From: Bermanella marisrubri
GTDB lineage: Bacteria; Pseudomonadota; Gammaproteobacteria; Pseudomonadales; Oceanobacteraceae
Reading direction: 5' to 3'
Assembly (NCBI RefSeq): GCF_012295615.1
Contig: NZ_CP051183.1
Location: 3,127,001 to 3,191,000 of the forward strand
Length of the DNA: 64,000 nucleotides
Shown here in pieces: positions 30,119 through 39,751 of this stretch. Below the pieces are notes generated by a model. That model was not told where the DNA came from, did no database searches, and saw nothing but the letters and a program-made list of their open reading frames with translations. How positions within the stretch are numbered: the first letter of the stretch is position 1; each line of letters opens with the position of its first letter. The position numbers and the translations under genes were made by a program.

Positions 30119-31288
30119 TCAGCCCGACTGATACCACATAGCATGAGCAACTTGCTCCATAGCATACCAGTTATCACCTTGTGGACACCATTCATCAAAG
30201 TTGCGAGTGGCAGACAACATGAAATCCAATAACCCTAAATGCTGACGCATTACGCGGGCGTGTCTATGAGGCACCATGGGGTGAAACAAACCACTAAAAC
30301 TCAGTAGCTGCACAGGACGTTTTTTAACCCAATTCCAAGAACCCATTTCCAATGTGATTGGAAGTAGACGTTTATTTAATTTCTGACATTTTCGGTGAAA
30401 ATAATCCCAAACATCACCATGGGTTAAATAGCGAATACTTTGTGGTTCAAATATATATCGGTGGTGAGGATAATTACGCTCCCACAATATTTTCAACGCC
30501 ATATAAATCGCCACGTCATTGATCGGTTGTTTACGAAATGCATACGGTATCCACAACTGATCACGCAAACCAAAGCCACTATGAATATCCAGTGCGATAA
30601 CCGTTTTATTTTCTGCTGTAATCGTATCAATTACGCTTTCCAGCACACTAAACTCTTTCTCTGGTGCAATCCCATGCTTACCGCGATACCAAGGCAACCA
30701 TGAACTAAAACGCTGACCACCCACCAAAAATGAAGGGCTGTCTTCTGCATCAATAGGCGCATGACGATTGATATCCACCCCATTGGGATTCGCTCGCGTA
30801 TTTTTATACATGCCTCCTGGGTTAACCATAGGCATAATTACCAAAGCAACATCTTCATCAAACTGGCTACGCCACAATTTATCCCAACGTAAGCGTTGAA
30901 TCAGGCTTTGCATCCAGGCCAATAGCGCTTGTGTTCCGATACGCTCTACTCCATGCAAACTAGCACTAATGAAAAGGATATGATCTGCCTTTGACACATT
31001 ACCCAAGGTTAACAAGGGAATCGGTAACGCTATATTCTGAACGCGAATCCAATCTAAGATCTTAACCTGCATCATACCCAGAGACTGATCTAGCAACTTA
31101 TCCAGCTGAATCAACTCAGGCACATGTTGACGAAGTGTATCTTTGTTTTTATGAATGTAATTTTGCAAGGCTTCATAATCGTCTTTGTCGTCAAAAATCG
31201 TTTCTATTGAAAACAATGACGCTTTGGGAGGCACATTAGGTTGATTGGTTTGGTCTATCGCGTCCTTCACGGTCATAGTAGCAGCCAT
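30119..31288 (-). CDS. M14-family zinc carboxypeptidase-like protein
   Basis: 389 residues with the M14 metallocarboxypeptidase pattern. The zinc HxxE is in SASLHGVERIG, the second zinc His in LDIHSGFG, substrate-binding NPNGVDINRH follows NPGGMY, and the catalytic Glu is probably in TLEMGSWNW. No signal peptide is obvious, so a cytoplasmic peptidase or amidase role is likely; substrate unknown. Divergent from the NYN gene 156 bp away. Confidence 0.75.
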   Translation of the reverse strand: MAATMTVKDAIDQTNQPNVPPKASLFSIETIFDDKDDYEALQNYIHKNKDTLRQHVPELIQLDKLLDQSLGMMQVKILDWIRVQNIALPIPLLTLGNVSKADHILFISASLHGVERIGTQALLAWMQSLIQRLRWDKLWRSQFDEDVALVIMPMVNPGGMYKNTRANPNGVDINRHAPIDAEDSPSFLVGGQRFSSWLPWYRGKHGIAPEKEFSVLESVIDTITAENKTVIALDIHSGFGLRDQLWIPYAFRKQPINDVAIYMALKILWERNYPHHRYIFEPQSIRYLTHGDVWDYFHRKCQKLNKRLLPITLEMGSWNWVKKRPVQLLSFSGLFHPMVPHRHARVMRQHLGLLDFMLSATRNFDEWCPQGDNWYAMEQVAHAMWYQSG

Positions 31289-31444
31289 CCAAAAAAGGCA
31301 GGTAAATAGCCTAATCAGTCTAGCGAAATTACATTCAAATAGCCGTCGAAAAACATGACTGCAATAAAAAATTCACAATCCATAGGTGAGCTAGGATGAC
31401 TGTGCTAGTCTGTCAGCATCGTCATATCCACTAGTAGACAGACT

Positions 31445-31918
31445 ATGAAACACATTGCTGTATTTGCCGACGTGCAAAACATTTATTACACCACGCGAGA
31501 TCGCTTCAAGCGCTCATTTAATTACAAAGCGCTAATAGAACAATTAAAAAATGAAGGCGTCATTGTACAAGCTCATGCCTATGCCATTGACCGCGGCATT
31601 GATAGTCAGATCAAATTTCAGGATGCCTTACGCAATATGGGTTTTGACGTTCATTTAAAACCCTTTATCCAACGACGGGATGGCAGTGCGAAAGGCGATT
31701 GGGACGTGGGCATAACCATTGATATCATGGAAGCGGCAAAAGACGTAGAGGAAGTAGTGCTACTAAGTGGTGACGGTGACTTTGCAATTTTACTTGAACA
31801 CATCCGCGATCACTATCAAACCACCAGCAAAGTCTATGGCGTAGAGTTTTTAACCGCCAATGGCTTAATAAAGAGTTGCGATGTATTTAGGGACATTGAT
31901 GAATCATTGCTGATATAG
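31445..31918 (+). CDS. NYN-domain protein (LabA/DUF88 family)
   Basis: 157 residues of PIN-like NYN fold, a putative RNase. The acidic residues are in FADVQNIYY (about 8-16), KGDWDVGITIDIMEAA (about 81-96) and LLSGDGDFAILLEH (about 102-115), the expected metal-binding aspartates. RNA target unknown. Monocistronic, closed by a hairpin shared with convergent orn. Confidence 0.85.
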   Translation: MKHIAVFADVQNIYYTTRDRFKRSFNYKALIEQLKNEGVIVQAHAYAIDRGIDSQIKFQDALRNMGFDVHLKPFIQRRDGSAKGDWDVGITIDIMEAAKDVEEVVLLSGDGDFAILLEHIRDHYQTTSKVYGVEFLTANGLIKSCDVFRDIDESLLI

Positions 31919-31925
31919 CCGTGAT

Positions 31926-31966
31926 AAAAAAGGCGATTACTTTGCAGTAATCGCCTTTCTTTTTAA
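31926..31966. terminator. bidirectional terminator between the NYN gene and orn
   Basis: AAAGGCGATTAC/GTAATCGCCTTT, a perfect 12-bp stem with a 6-base loop, has a T run on one side and an A run on the other. It can terminate both converging genes. Confidence 0.9.
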
Positions 31967-31980
31967 CTTACCTGTGCGGC

Positions 31981-32538
31981 TTAAATGCTCATCAAGTGCT
32001 CGCGGTAATAGCGCAGCTCTTCAATGCTTTCACGAATATCATCCAGCGCTTGATGTGCACCCTTTTTCTGTAAGCCTTTTAGTTTTTCTGGAGCCCAACG
32101 GCGAGCCAATTCTTTTAGCGTGCTCACATCCAAATTGCGATAATGGAAGAAGTCTTCTAGCTCAGGCATGTACTTGTTCAAGAATCGGCGATCCTGATGC
32201 ACACTGTTGCCACACATAGGGCTGACACCTTTACCCACATACTGCTGTAAAAAGGCGATGGTTTGCTTTACCGCTTCTTGCTCATCAATATCACTTTCTT
32301 TCACACGTTTAGTTAAACCAGAATTGCCATGAGTGCGTGTATTCCACTCGTCCATATTGTTCATCAAGCTATCAGGCTGATGAATGGCCAAAACCGGGCC
32401 TTCCGCCAATACATTGAGCTCGCTATCTGTAACAATGGTGGCGATTTCGATAATGCGATCTTGTGCCGGCTCTAGACCCGTCATTTCAAGATCGATCCAA
32501 ATTAAATTGTGCTTATTGAGAGTTTCTTTTTCAGACAT
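31981..32538 (-). CDS. orn: oligoribonuclease
   Basis: DEDDh 3'-5' exonuclease that clears 2-5 nt RNAs and linear pGpG from c-di-GMP turnover. The ATG at 32538 ([20 protein letters not shown]) gives 185 residues; the upstream 34-codon extension is not family-like. Motifs: WIDLEMTGL (Exo I), [12 protein letters not shown] (Exo II), [11 protein letters not shown] (Exo III). It is divergent from rsgA as in many relatives. Its link to c-di-GMP is relevant to the PilZ gene at 43088. Confidence 0.97.
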   Translation of the reverse strand: MSEKETLNKHNLIWIDLEMTGLEPAQDRIIEIATIVTDSELNVLAEGPVLAIHQPDSLMNNMDEWNTRTHGNSGLTKRVKESDIDEQEAVKQTIAFLQQYVGKGVSPMCGNSVHQDRRFLNKYMPELEDFFHYRNLDVSTLKELARRWAPEKLKGLQKKGAHQALDDIRESIEELRYYREHLMSI

Positions 32539-32593
32539 GAGATTTCCTTGCAGCGCGCATACTTTCATTTTAGAGCAGTTCTCTGCGTATTCA

Positions 32594-32622
32594 CTGAATT
32601 TGCGCGGTTTGTCAGATATAAT
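32594..32622 (+). promoter_or_regulatory. probable promoter of rsgA
   Basis: A perfect TATAAT at 32617-32622 lies 35 bp before the rsgA ATG, with a weak -35 (CTGAAT, 32594-32599) at 17 bp spacing. Confidence 0.45.
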
Positions 32623-32656
32623 CAGGTAATTTGAACACAAAACCGATTATTAATAC

Positions 32657-33682
32657 ATGGCAAAGCGCAAGCTCAACAAGCGTCAGGCGTGGCGAGTAAA
32701 GAAGATTCAAGCGGAACGTGAAGAACGTGCCAGCAAAAAAGAATCTCAAATACACCACGAGTTAGAAGGCGGAGACCTGGGCCCAGAGCAATCTGGGCAA
32801 GTCATCAGCCACTTTGGCACCCAAGTTTTAGTGGAAAACGCCACTGGTGAACGCATGCGTTGCTATATGCGTACCAACCTAGGTGGTTTGGTTACCGGCG
32901 ATAGCGTCGCCTATCGTGCTGGCAATGAGCAAGGCGTGGTCGTCGCTCGCACAGATCGCCAAAGCGAACTGCAGCGCCCTAATATGTATGGTGAGCTGAA
33001 AACCGTTGCCGCCAACATTAACTACCTCGTTATTGTTATCGCCCCCGAACCCCATGCCCACCGCAATCTCATTGATCGCTATCTAGTGGCGGCAGAAATC
33101 AGTGGCATCGAACCCGTCTTATGCTTAAACAAGATCGATTTACTCAACGACGACAATCGAGAACATTTTGCAGAGCTGATTAAAGATTACAGTGAAATAG
33201 GCTATCGCTTTATTGAAGTCAGCAGCAAACTGGATAATGGTCTGGCACCATTGTCAGCGCTGTTAAAAGATCGCATCAGTGCATTTGTGGGTCAAAGCGG
33301 TGTGGGTAAATCCAGTATTATTTCTCAGTTATTGCCCGATGAAGATATTCGTGTTGGCGATCTTAGCGAGCAAACTCGCAAGGGACGTCATACCACTACC
33401 AATGCAACACTGTTCCATTTCCCCAGTGGCGGCGATTTAATTGATAGTCCTGGAATTCGAGAATACGGTCTATGGCACATGGAGCCGGAAGATATTTTAC
33501 AAGGCTTTAAAGAGCTACAGCCGTTTGCGGGACACTGTAAGTTCCGCGACTGCAAACACCAAGCAGAACCGGGTTGCGCCATTAAGCAAGCCATAAAGGA
33601 TGGACAAATTAGTCAACGTCGCTTTGAAAGCTATCAGCAAATTATAGCCAGTCTCGGCGACGTTAACGTCAGAGGTGTATAG
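32657..33682 (+). CDS. rsgA: small-subunit biogenesis GTPase RsgA
   Basis: Circularly permuted GTPase acting late in 30S maturation. 341 residues: basic N-terminus (MAKRKLNKRQAWRVKKIQAE), OB fold (about 45-110), then G motifs in permuted order, NKIDL (G4) before GQSGVGKSS (G1) and DSPGIREYGL (G3). The C-terminal zinc knuckle is CKFRDCKHQAEPGC. Divergent from orn; its stop is 5 bp from that of convergent psd. Confidence 0.97.
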   Translation: MAKRKLNKRQAWRVKKIQAEREERASKKESQIHHELEGGDLGPEQSGQVISHFGTQVLVENATGERMRCYMRTNLGGLVTGDSVAYRAGNEQGVVVARTDRQSELQRPNMYGELKTVAANINYLVIVIAPEPHAHRNLIDRYLVAAEISGIEPVLCLNKIDLLNDDNREHFAELIKDYSEIGYRFIEVSSKLDNGLAPLSALLKDRISAFVGQSGVGKSSIISQLLPDEDIRVGDLSEQTRKGRHTTTNATLFHFPSGGDLIDSPGIREYGLWHMEPEDILQGFKELQPFAGHCKFRDCKHQAEPGCAIKQAIKDGQISQRRFESYQQIIASLGDVNVRGV

Positions 33683-33687
33683 GCCAA

Positions 33688-34527
33688 TTAATCGGCGATG
33701 CCTTGACCCATTTTCAATGGCGATTCCGCTTTGATCTCGTCATTAAAATCAATGGTATCCGGTGGGAAGCAAAGGATCACGGTTGAACCTAACTTAAAGC
33801 GTCCCATTTCATCACCTTTCTTCAGTCGAATTTCTCCACCATCGTATTTCTGAACCTGAGCTTTTTTCGGTAGTGGGCAAACCTGACCAGACCATACCGT
33901 TTCGATACCCGCTACGATCATGGCGCCCACCAAAACCATGGCCATAGGACCGTGTTCGGTTTCAAACATACACACAAGGCGTTCATTGCGCGCAAATAAT
34001 CCATCCACACCTTCCGCTGTGGCAGGGTTTACACTGAACAAATCACCCGGTACGTAAACGGTTTCCTTCAATACGCCATCACATGGCATATGCACACGGT
34101 GATAATCTTTTGGTGATAAATAAATCGTGGCGAAATCCCCTTTCATGAAAGGTTCGGCACGTTCAGCGTCACCACCTAGTAGTTCATTCACACCAAAGTC
34201 ACGACCTTTCGCCTGAAAGCAACGGCCCAACTCAATTTCACCAAGTTGGCTAACGGCACCATCTGCTGGGCTAACAATTTTGTCGTCAGAAATGGGACGC
34301 GCACCGTCTTTCAATGCGCGCGTAAAGAAATCGTTAAAGGATTTATAAGCACGCAAGTCTTCTTCCAATGCTTCGTCCATATTGACGTCGTATTTGGCAG
34401 CAAACTTTTCAATAAAGGTATTTTTAATCCAGTTAATCTCAGTGCTTGCAAACCATCCCACAAGACGGGATAGCGAATGCTGAGGCACCAAGTATTGGCT
34501 TAATACAAATAGATCTTTTTTATTCAC
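33688..34527 (-). CDS. psd: phosphatidylserine decarboxylase proenzyme
   Basis: Makes phosphatidylethanolamine at the inner membrane. 279 residues. The self-cleavage motif LGST (in FKLGSTVILCFP, near residue 247) generates the pyruvoyl group. The catalytic histidine segment YHRVHMPCDG and SPADGAVSQLG are present. It follows the rhodanese gene by 34 bp. Confidence 0.97.
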   Translation of the reverse strand: MNKKDLFVLSQYLVPQHSLSRLVGWFASTEINWIKNTFIEKFAAKYDVNMDEALEEDLRAYKSFNDFFTRALKDGARPISDDKIVSPADGAVSQLGEIELGRCFQAKGRDFGVNELLGGDAERAEPFMKGDFATIYLSPKDYHRVHMPCDGVLKETVYVPGDLFSVNPATAEGVDGLFARNERLVCMFETEHGPMAMVLVGAMIVAGIETVWSGQVCPLPKKAQVQKYDGGEIRLKKGDEMGRFKLGSTVILCFPPDTIDFNDEIKAESPLKMGQGIAD

Positions 34528-34561
34528 TCAGTTAATTCCAATATATTGCTAAATTAATTCG

Positions 34562-35386
34562 TTACGGCTGTTCGCCAGTATTAATTGGGGTGCTTTCGTC
34601 GTTGCCCCACTCACTCCAAGAACCATCATAGGCCTGCACCGGCCAACCCAATGCTTTGCAAATCACATAGGTTAATCCAGAGCGTCTATGGGTCTGACAA
34701 TGGGTGGCAATGGTTTGTTCGCCATTAATCCCCATATCCATCAATTCTTGCTTGATGCTATCTAGAGGGCGCAAGCGCATATGGGCATTCATGTCTAAGG
34801 CTCGGCTGAACTCATAACTACGGGCTCCGGGTAAATGACCACCGCGAGCGCTTACGGCTTTTTCACCCGTATATTCTTGATAAGAACGGGCATCCCATAT
34901 CTGAATTTGATTCTCTTGAATCGCCTTCAACAATTCATTTTTCGTAATGCTTACACTGGTATCAATCTCGCCTACGGTGTAATCACTGGCTTGAGGCTGA
35001 GCCGATTGGCTTTCCACTGGCATCTTTTCTGCCAACCAAGCGTGAATACCGCCATTCAAAAAGCTGTAATCGCGATGACCAATACTATCCAATACCCAAA
35101 TCATGCGCCCCGCCCAAGGACCACCATCATCGTCATATACCACAACATGTGTATCAGGGGTCAAACCTAAGCGGCTGAATAGCAGACTTAACTGCTGTGC
35201 TGGCGGTAATTTACCTGGCGCCGGTTTGGTACCTAGCTGAATATCCGCCGGAGGTACGTGTACCGCGCCAGGAACATGAGCCTGTTGATAGGTTTCGGCT
35301 TTGCCTAAATCAATAATGAGCAATTTCTGAGACGCTTGCATTGCAGCTTGCAAGTCCTGTGGCTCAATAATCAATGGTAATGCCAT
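34562..35386 (-). CDS. two-domain rhodanese (sulfurtransferase)
   Basis: 274 residues with two rhodanese domains. The inactive N-terminal one is LIIDLGKAETYQQAHVPGAVH. The C-terminal one is IWDARSYQEYTGEKA with the active-site loop THCQTHRRSG, Cys near residue 229. The loop differs from the CGSGVT of mercaptopyruvate enzymes and from CRKGVT of classical rhodanese, so the donor is uncertain. It neighbours psd as in Pseudomonas. Confidence 0.85.
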   Translation of the reverse strand: MALPLIIEPQDLQAAMQASQKLLIIDLGKAETYQQAHVPGAVHVPPADIQLGTKPAPGKLPPAQQLSLLFSRLGLTPDTHVVVYDDDGGPWAGRMIWVLDSIGHRDYSFLNGGIHAWLAEKMPVESQSAQPQASDYTVGEIDTSVSITKNELLKAIQENQIQIWDARSYQEYTGEKAVSARGGHLPGARSYEFSRALDMNAHMRLRPLDSIKQELMDMGINGEQTIATHCQTHRRSGLTYVICKALGWPVQAYDGSWSEWGNDESTPINTGEQP

Positions 35387-35451
35387 GCGTAACCTCTTTT
35401 ATGGGATTGGCGCTATTCTAAACAAGCTAAGCGAGAGTGTCAGGTAATCTT

Positions 35452-37032
35452 TTACGATGATCGCTGCCGAGCGAATGCCCCTAACGCATGACTTGCCCCT
35501 TGGCAAATGGTTTTAAAGGCCTTGTACTCTTTTTCAGTAAGAGGGGATTCACCGCCTGTGGTATCGGCATAGACCACACCAATGGGCTTGTCGTTAGCGA
35601 ACAAACTCATGGCCATAAAGTCCTTTTGACCAAGTGTCATGACGACGTCAGAAGACAACATGTTCTGCGCCTGTCGATAGTTGCTTTTATCAACTTTAAA
35701 GCTGCTTTGATGATTAAGCAGCTTCGAAAATAATCGATTTTTATCTAGGACGATCTTCAAGCTTCGAATAGGGCTTTCTTTGCTAACCCCTTGGCAATAA
35801 AGCGGACGCAACGCCGAACCATCTTTATTTAAGACACAAACAAAAACCCGCTGCATACCCAGACCTTCATATAAAGCCCGGTTAGTTGTTAACAAGATAT
35901 CATGGATGTTTTCGAAGTCGCTCACTTGTTGCCTAAATTTAGTGACTAACTCTTGAATCAGGTCGACATTGGCCGCACGAGGTTTTTCTACCTTGGGCAC
36001 CGTTTTTTTAGGTTTAGCAACCACTGCATCCTGAGCCTGCTGTACACAATCTACTGGACGTCGAATGAAAGGTGTCTCAGGTGTATAACTCCAAACCAAC
36101 GAATACGCAGGTAAAAAACCATCGACCATAGAAAACTCTCGACTATAGGCAACTGCAATTTGATGATGCTGTTGATAAGCCTTGAAAAGAGGCTGGTTAC
36201 TGAGATGGGCAAGCATGATATGAAACATTTGATTGCGCCCGTGCCACCAGCCCAGTTCTTGTTGTTGTGACAAGCGCTGCAAAATGGAGAGCAAGGTTTC
36301 TGGCTTACGCCAAAGATGTCGAAGAGAAGCGTCTTCATCCATAAACTCGCGATAATTATCCTCCGCTAACATGGCCCACTGTTTCGTATCCGGCAGTTCC
36401 GCCCGCTCTAGAGAGTGTTGAGCCAGATTTGGCAGTCCCAATTGGCGACCCGCTATGCGCACGATGTCCTCCAGATGAGAACCGAACAATTGTTGCTCTA
36501 CGGTTTGGTGGTGCTTGCCCTCTACCCATACTTGCCATTGCCACTGCCGCATTTTCTGATAACCAATGCGCCATAGTCCCCAGTAAGGAGCGCCCGCCAA
36601 TATGGCAGCCCACTTTAAGCGCTCGGGATTACCAATATGGCATTTCTGCCCCCAATGTTCTGCCAAAAAACCTGACAAACCACTGCTGATTTGCGCTTGC
36701 ACATAGGCTCCACGAAATGCGTCTTTGGCGGGGGTTTGAATCTTGGGTGCCTTTTTCACAATATCAATAATGCCCTGCATACCCAAAGTAGACATGACAT
36801 GATTCAAGCTCAACACTTCGGCATCATCAGACTGAGTTACGCGATTGGCCGCGCGGAACAGATGCAGACACAAAGCGGGATCTCGGGCCACCGTATGGGC
36901 CATATCCGCCAATGACGCTTGCTCTTTGATTTGTTTGGTTAACAGTTTGGCTGACGCCTTCTGCACTGGCAGGGGAGTTGATACTAACTTCTCCACCCAT
37001 TGCCGGGTTCCATTTGCCATTTTTGCATTCAT
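35452..37032 (-). CDS. HDOD domain protein with C-terminal GAF domain
   Basis: 526 residues. The N-terminal HDOD-type domain (about 10-230) has ASLADMAHTVARDPALCLHL and the LNHVMSTLGMQGI helix. The C-terminal part (about 365-520) looks like GAF: FENIHDILLTTNRALYEGLG, MQRVFVCVLNKDGSALRPLY, PIGVVYADTTGG. HDOD proteins act in signalling to motility or c-di-GMP networks. It is divergent from motA with 99 bp between starts, suggesting but not proving a link to motility. Confidence 0.75.
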   Translation of the reverse strand: MNAKMANGTRQWVEKLVSTPLPVQKASAKLLTKQIKEQASLADMAHTVARDPALCLHLFRAANRVTQSDDAEVLSLNHVMSTLGMQGIIDIVKKAPKIQTPAKDAFRGAYVQAQISSGLSGFLAEHWGQKCHIGNPERLKWAAILAGAPYWGLWRIGYQKMRQWQWQVWVEGKHHQTVEQQLFGSHLEDIVRIAGRQLGLPNLAQHSLERAELPDTKQWAMLAEDNYREFMDEDASLRHLWRKPETLLSILQRLSQQQELGWWHGRNQMFHIMLAHLSNQPLFKAYQQHHQIAVAYSREFSMVDGFLPAYSLVWSYTPETPFIRRPVDCVQQAQDAVVAKPKKTVPKVEKPRAANVDLIQELVTKFRQQVSDFENIHDILLTTNRALYEGLGMQRVFVCVLNKDGSALRPLYCQGVSKESPIRSLKIVLDKNRLFSKLLNHQSSFKVDKSNYRQAQNMLSSDVVMTLGQKDFMAMSLFANDKPIGVVYADTTGGESPLTEKEYKAFKTICQGASHALGAFARQRSS

Positions 37033-37131
37033 GTATTTGTGGAATATGATTTTCTGACCTTTAATTAACTTTAGTTCATGTTGAAAGGTTTTGGCTCAGG
37101 GATGTAGGAATGAGCCGTTAAGGGAAGACGC

Positions 37132-37983
37132 ATGCTATTTTTCATTGGTATGGCCGTGGTCATTTGTAGCGTAATTTTTGGCTACCTTGGCGCGCACGGT
37201 GTATTACTTGCCCTCTGGCAACCCTATGAATTCATTATCATTTTAGGGTCTGGCATTGGGGCCCACATCGTTAGCAACCCCGGTGGTGTGCACAAAGACG
37301 TATTCAAGATGTTGCCGCAGGTAATTACTGGCGGTAAAGCTAATAAAGCCATGCATATGGATTGTCTCAGTCTCATCTACGACATTCTTAACAAGAGCCG
37401 GAAAGAAGGCATGATGTCCATCGAAGCCGATGTGGAAAATCCACAAAGCTCTGGAATTTTCTCTAAATATCCGGCCATTCAGCAAAATCATCATCTTGCC
37501 GATTTTATTGCTGACTATTTTCGTCTAATTGCCGCAGGTAACATGCAAGCTCATGAACTTGATGCCCTCATGGATATGGAAATCGATACGCGCATGCATG
37601 AACTGAGTCAACCGGGTAGTGCCATTCAAAAAATCGCTGACGCCATGCCCGGTTTTGGTATCGTTGCAGCAGTATTAGGCATCGTCATAACCATGGGAGC
37701 CATAGATGGCCCAATGGAAGAAATCGGTAAACACATTGCTGCCGCATTGGTGGGTACTTTCTCCGGTGTGCTATTTGGCTACGGTTTTTTTGGCCCCATC
37801 GCATCCAAAATGGAGCACATCGCTCACGAAGAGATCAAGCTATATGAAAGCGCTAAAGCAACCATAGTAGCATCCGTGAACGGTCTGCCACCTCAGCTAG
37901 CAGTAGAGTTTGGTCGTAAAGTGTTATTCGCCCATGACCGCCCAACATTCAGCGAGTTGGAAAGTAAAGTTCGGGCTCGCTAA
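37132..37983 (+). CDS. motA: flagellar motor stator protein MotA (proton type)
   Basis: Stator subunit that pushes the rotor. 283 residues, the length of H+-type MotA, with four membrane helices (about 1-20, 30-50, 170-195, 203-225) and a cytoplasmic loop carrying the charged motor-interaction region (IYDILNKSRKEGMMSIEADV). AMPGFGIVAAVLGIVITMGA is a family-typical helix. It is 15 bp before motB. Confidence 0.95.
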   Translation: MLFFIGMAVVICSVIFGYLGAHGVLLALWQPYEFIIILGSGIGAHIVSNPGGVHKDVFKMLPQVITGGKANKAMHMDCLSLIYDILNKSRKEGMMSIEADVENPQSSGIFSKYPAIQQNHHLADFIADYFRLIAAGNMQAHELDALMDMEIDTRMHELSQPGSAIQKIADAMPGFGIVAAVLGIVITMGAIDGPMEEIGKHIAAALVGTFSGVLFGYGFFGPIASKMEHIAHEEIKLYESAKATIVASVNGLPPQLAVEFGRKVLFAHDRPTFSELESKVRAR

Positions 37984-37998
37984 GCCCTTTGAGGTCTT

Positions 37999-39009
37999 AT
38001 GGACAAGTTTGATCAACAACAGATCATCATCAAACGCGTAAAAAAAGGTGGCCATGGCCATCATGGTGGCGCATGGAAGGTAGCGCTTGCTGACTTTGCC
38101 ATGGCGATGATGGCCCTCTTCCTGATCTTATGGCTAATCAATAGTTCAAACCAAGAAGAAATCGAAGCCGTTGCAGGTTACTTTAATGATCCTGCCGCAT
38201 ATGAAGATGGCAACAAAGTGCCGAGTAAATGGGTCATCGACTTAGGCGGTAGCCCCAGTGTGCAAGACAACGTAGCCGTCAGCGAAACCGTAGATCCCAC
38301 CAAAGTTTTGCAAGCCGAAGAGATTGAAAGTGCCGCCGAAGCTATTGAGCGAGCACGCTTGGAGTCATTGCAATCCGAGGTCATGGATAAAATCAATGCC
38401 AGTGCCACACTCACTCCCTACAAAGATCAGTTAAAAGTGGATATCACGCGGGAAGGCCTACGTATCCAAATCGTGGATAAAACCAATCGCCCTATGTTTA
38501 ACCCAGGAAGTTCGCGTTTAAAATATTATGCCGAGGACATTCTTTACGAAATGGCGCCTATCTTACAAGCGGTGCCGAATCGAATTTCAATTACAGGCCA
38601 CACCGACAGCTCAGGTAGCGCCAATCCATGGGATACGGGTAACTGGGAGCTTTCAGCCGGTCGCGCTAACGCAGCTCGTCGAGCTCTTGCCGATGCGGGA
38701 CTGGACAGTGAAAAAATCGCGCAGGTGGTGGGTATGGGCGATAAGGCGCACTTTAATATCGAAGACCCAACCGATCCGGTGAACCGCCGTATCGCCATTG
38801 TTGTATTGAACAAACGCACCGAACAAGCCATTCAGTCTCGTGCCGGTGGGTATATTCAAGAAGCGGGCGCTGCCGTTAAAGAAGAAGAACGCGATGAGGC
38901 CATCGGTCGCACAGGAACTATACTAGAGGAACTGCAACAACGTCGCGAAAGTGAGAATAATCCATACGACTCGCCACCACCCGACGTGGACGAAGAAGCA
39001 TTCTGGTAA
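37999..39009 (+). CDS. motB: flagellar motor stator protein MotB (proton type)
   Basis: Peptidoglycan-anchored stator subunit. 336 residues: a His/Lys-rich N-terminus, one membrane helix with the ion-carrying Asp (about D32, in ALADFAMAMMALFLILWLI), a plug/linker, and an OmpA-like domain (about 165-280: ISITGHTDSSGSANPWDTGN, NWELSAGRANAARRAL). Operon with motA. The WK-ADF-AMMA wording is that of H+ stators, unlike the pomB in this window. Confidence 0.96.
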   Translation: MDKFDQQQIIIKRVKKGGHGHHGGAWKVALADFAMAMMALFLILWLINSSNQEEIEAVAGYFNDPAAYEDGNKVPSKWVIDLGGSPSVQDNVAVSETVDPTKVLQAEEIESAAEAIERARLESLQSEVMDKINASATLTPYKDQLKVDITREGLRIQIVDKTNRPMFNPGSSRLKYYAEDILYEMAPILQAVPNRISITGHTDSSGSANPWDTGNWELSAGRANAARRALADAGLDSEKIAQVVGMGDKAHFNIEDPTDPVNRRIAIVVLNKRTEQAIQSRAGGYIQEAGAAVKEEERDEAIGRTGTILEELQQRRESENNPYDSPPPDVDEEAFW

Positions 39010-39055
39010 AAACTGGCAGTCATCTATTATCCAACACTTACCGTATAGAGGTAAT

Positions 39056-39721
39056 ATGAATGATGAGAAATTAGTCGATATTGCCCTCTTTCCCATACCG
39101 GAATGTGCTGTATTTCCAGGCACTGTTTTTCCGTTGCATGTGTTTGAGCCTCGATATCGTACTATGGTCAAACACTGCTTAGACAACAACTTACCCCTTG
39201 CTGTTTGTCACACTGAAAAGCTACTGCATGAGCATCAACCGGAGCAAGACATCCGAGAAGCCTTACAAAGCAATCAAGATACCTATAAACCGTATGCCGT
39301 TTTTGGTGCAGGTCACTGTAAATTAGTAGATACCACGACAGACGGACGCTTATTGATAAACGTTTTAATTGAAAAGCGTTATGAATGGGTTGAAGAAGTT
39401 CAAACATTGCCATTCATGATCGCGAAGTGCCGCTTGTATAAAGACAAGCCCATGAGCGAAAACGAACACGAAGAAGCATCGCAACTGCAAGATAAAATAT
39501 TACATCGCTTAATGGCATTGAGTGGCGGTGACCCCAGCATAAATGATCGATTAGCCTCATCAGAATGGGTGGATATGCCAGTAGAGGAATTTAGTTTTAA
39601 ACTGTTCTCTGTGATTCGCATGAATGGCGACGTACAACAAGCCATTTTAGAAATGCAATCGCCGCGTGATCGGCTTAAAGTGTCCCTAGATACATTGAAC
39701 CAAATCAAGCAATCGCCTTAG
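39056..39721 (+). CDS. LON substrate-binding domain protein
   Basis: 221 residues from the ATG at 39056, preceded by GAGGTAAT. The N-terminal LON domain reads IALFPIPECAVFPGTVFPLH then VFEPRYRTMVKHCL. No AAA or protease domain follows, so it is a stand-alone LON-domain protein of unknown role. It is 46 bp after motB on the same strand and convergent with rlmB. Confidence 0.85.
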   Translation: MNDEKLVDIALFPIPECAVFPGTVFPLHVFEPRYRTMVKHCLDNNLPLAVCHTEKLLHEHQPEQDIREALQSNQDTYKPYAVFGAGHCKLVDTTTDGRLLINVLIEKRYEWVEEVQTLPFMIAKCRLYKDKPMSENEHEEASQLQDKILHRLMALSGGDPSINDRLASSEWVDMPVEEFSFKLFSVIRMNGDVQQAILEMQSPRDRLKVSLDTLNQIKQSP

Positions 39722-39751
39722 CATAGATTGATCAATTTGGGTCAGTGTAAA

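Noticed and set aside
35452..37032. HDOD protein as an HD-GYP c-di-GMP phosphodiesterase
   Set aside because: No HD...GYP metal-binding signature is visible; the N-terminal helices fit HDOD, which lacks catalytic residues.
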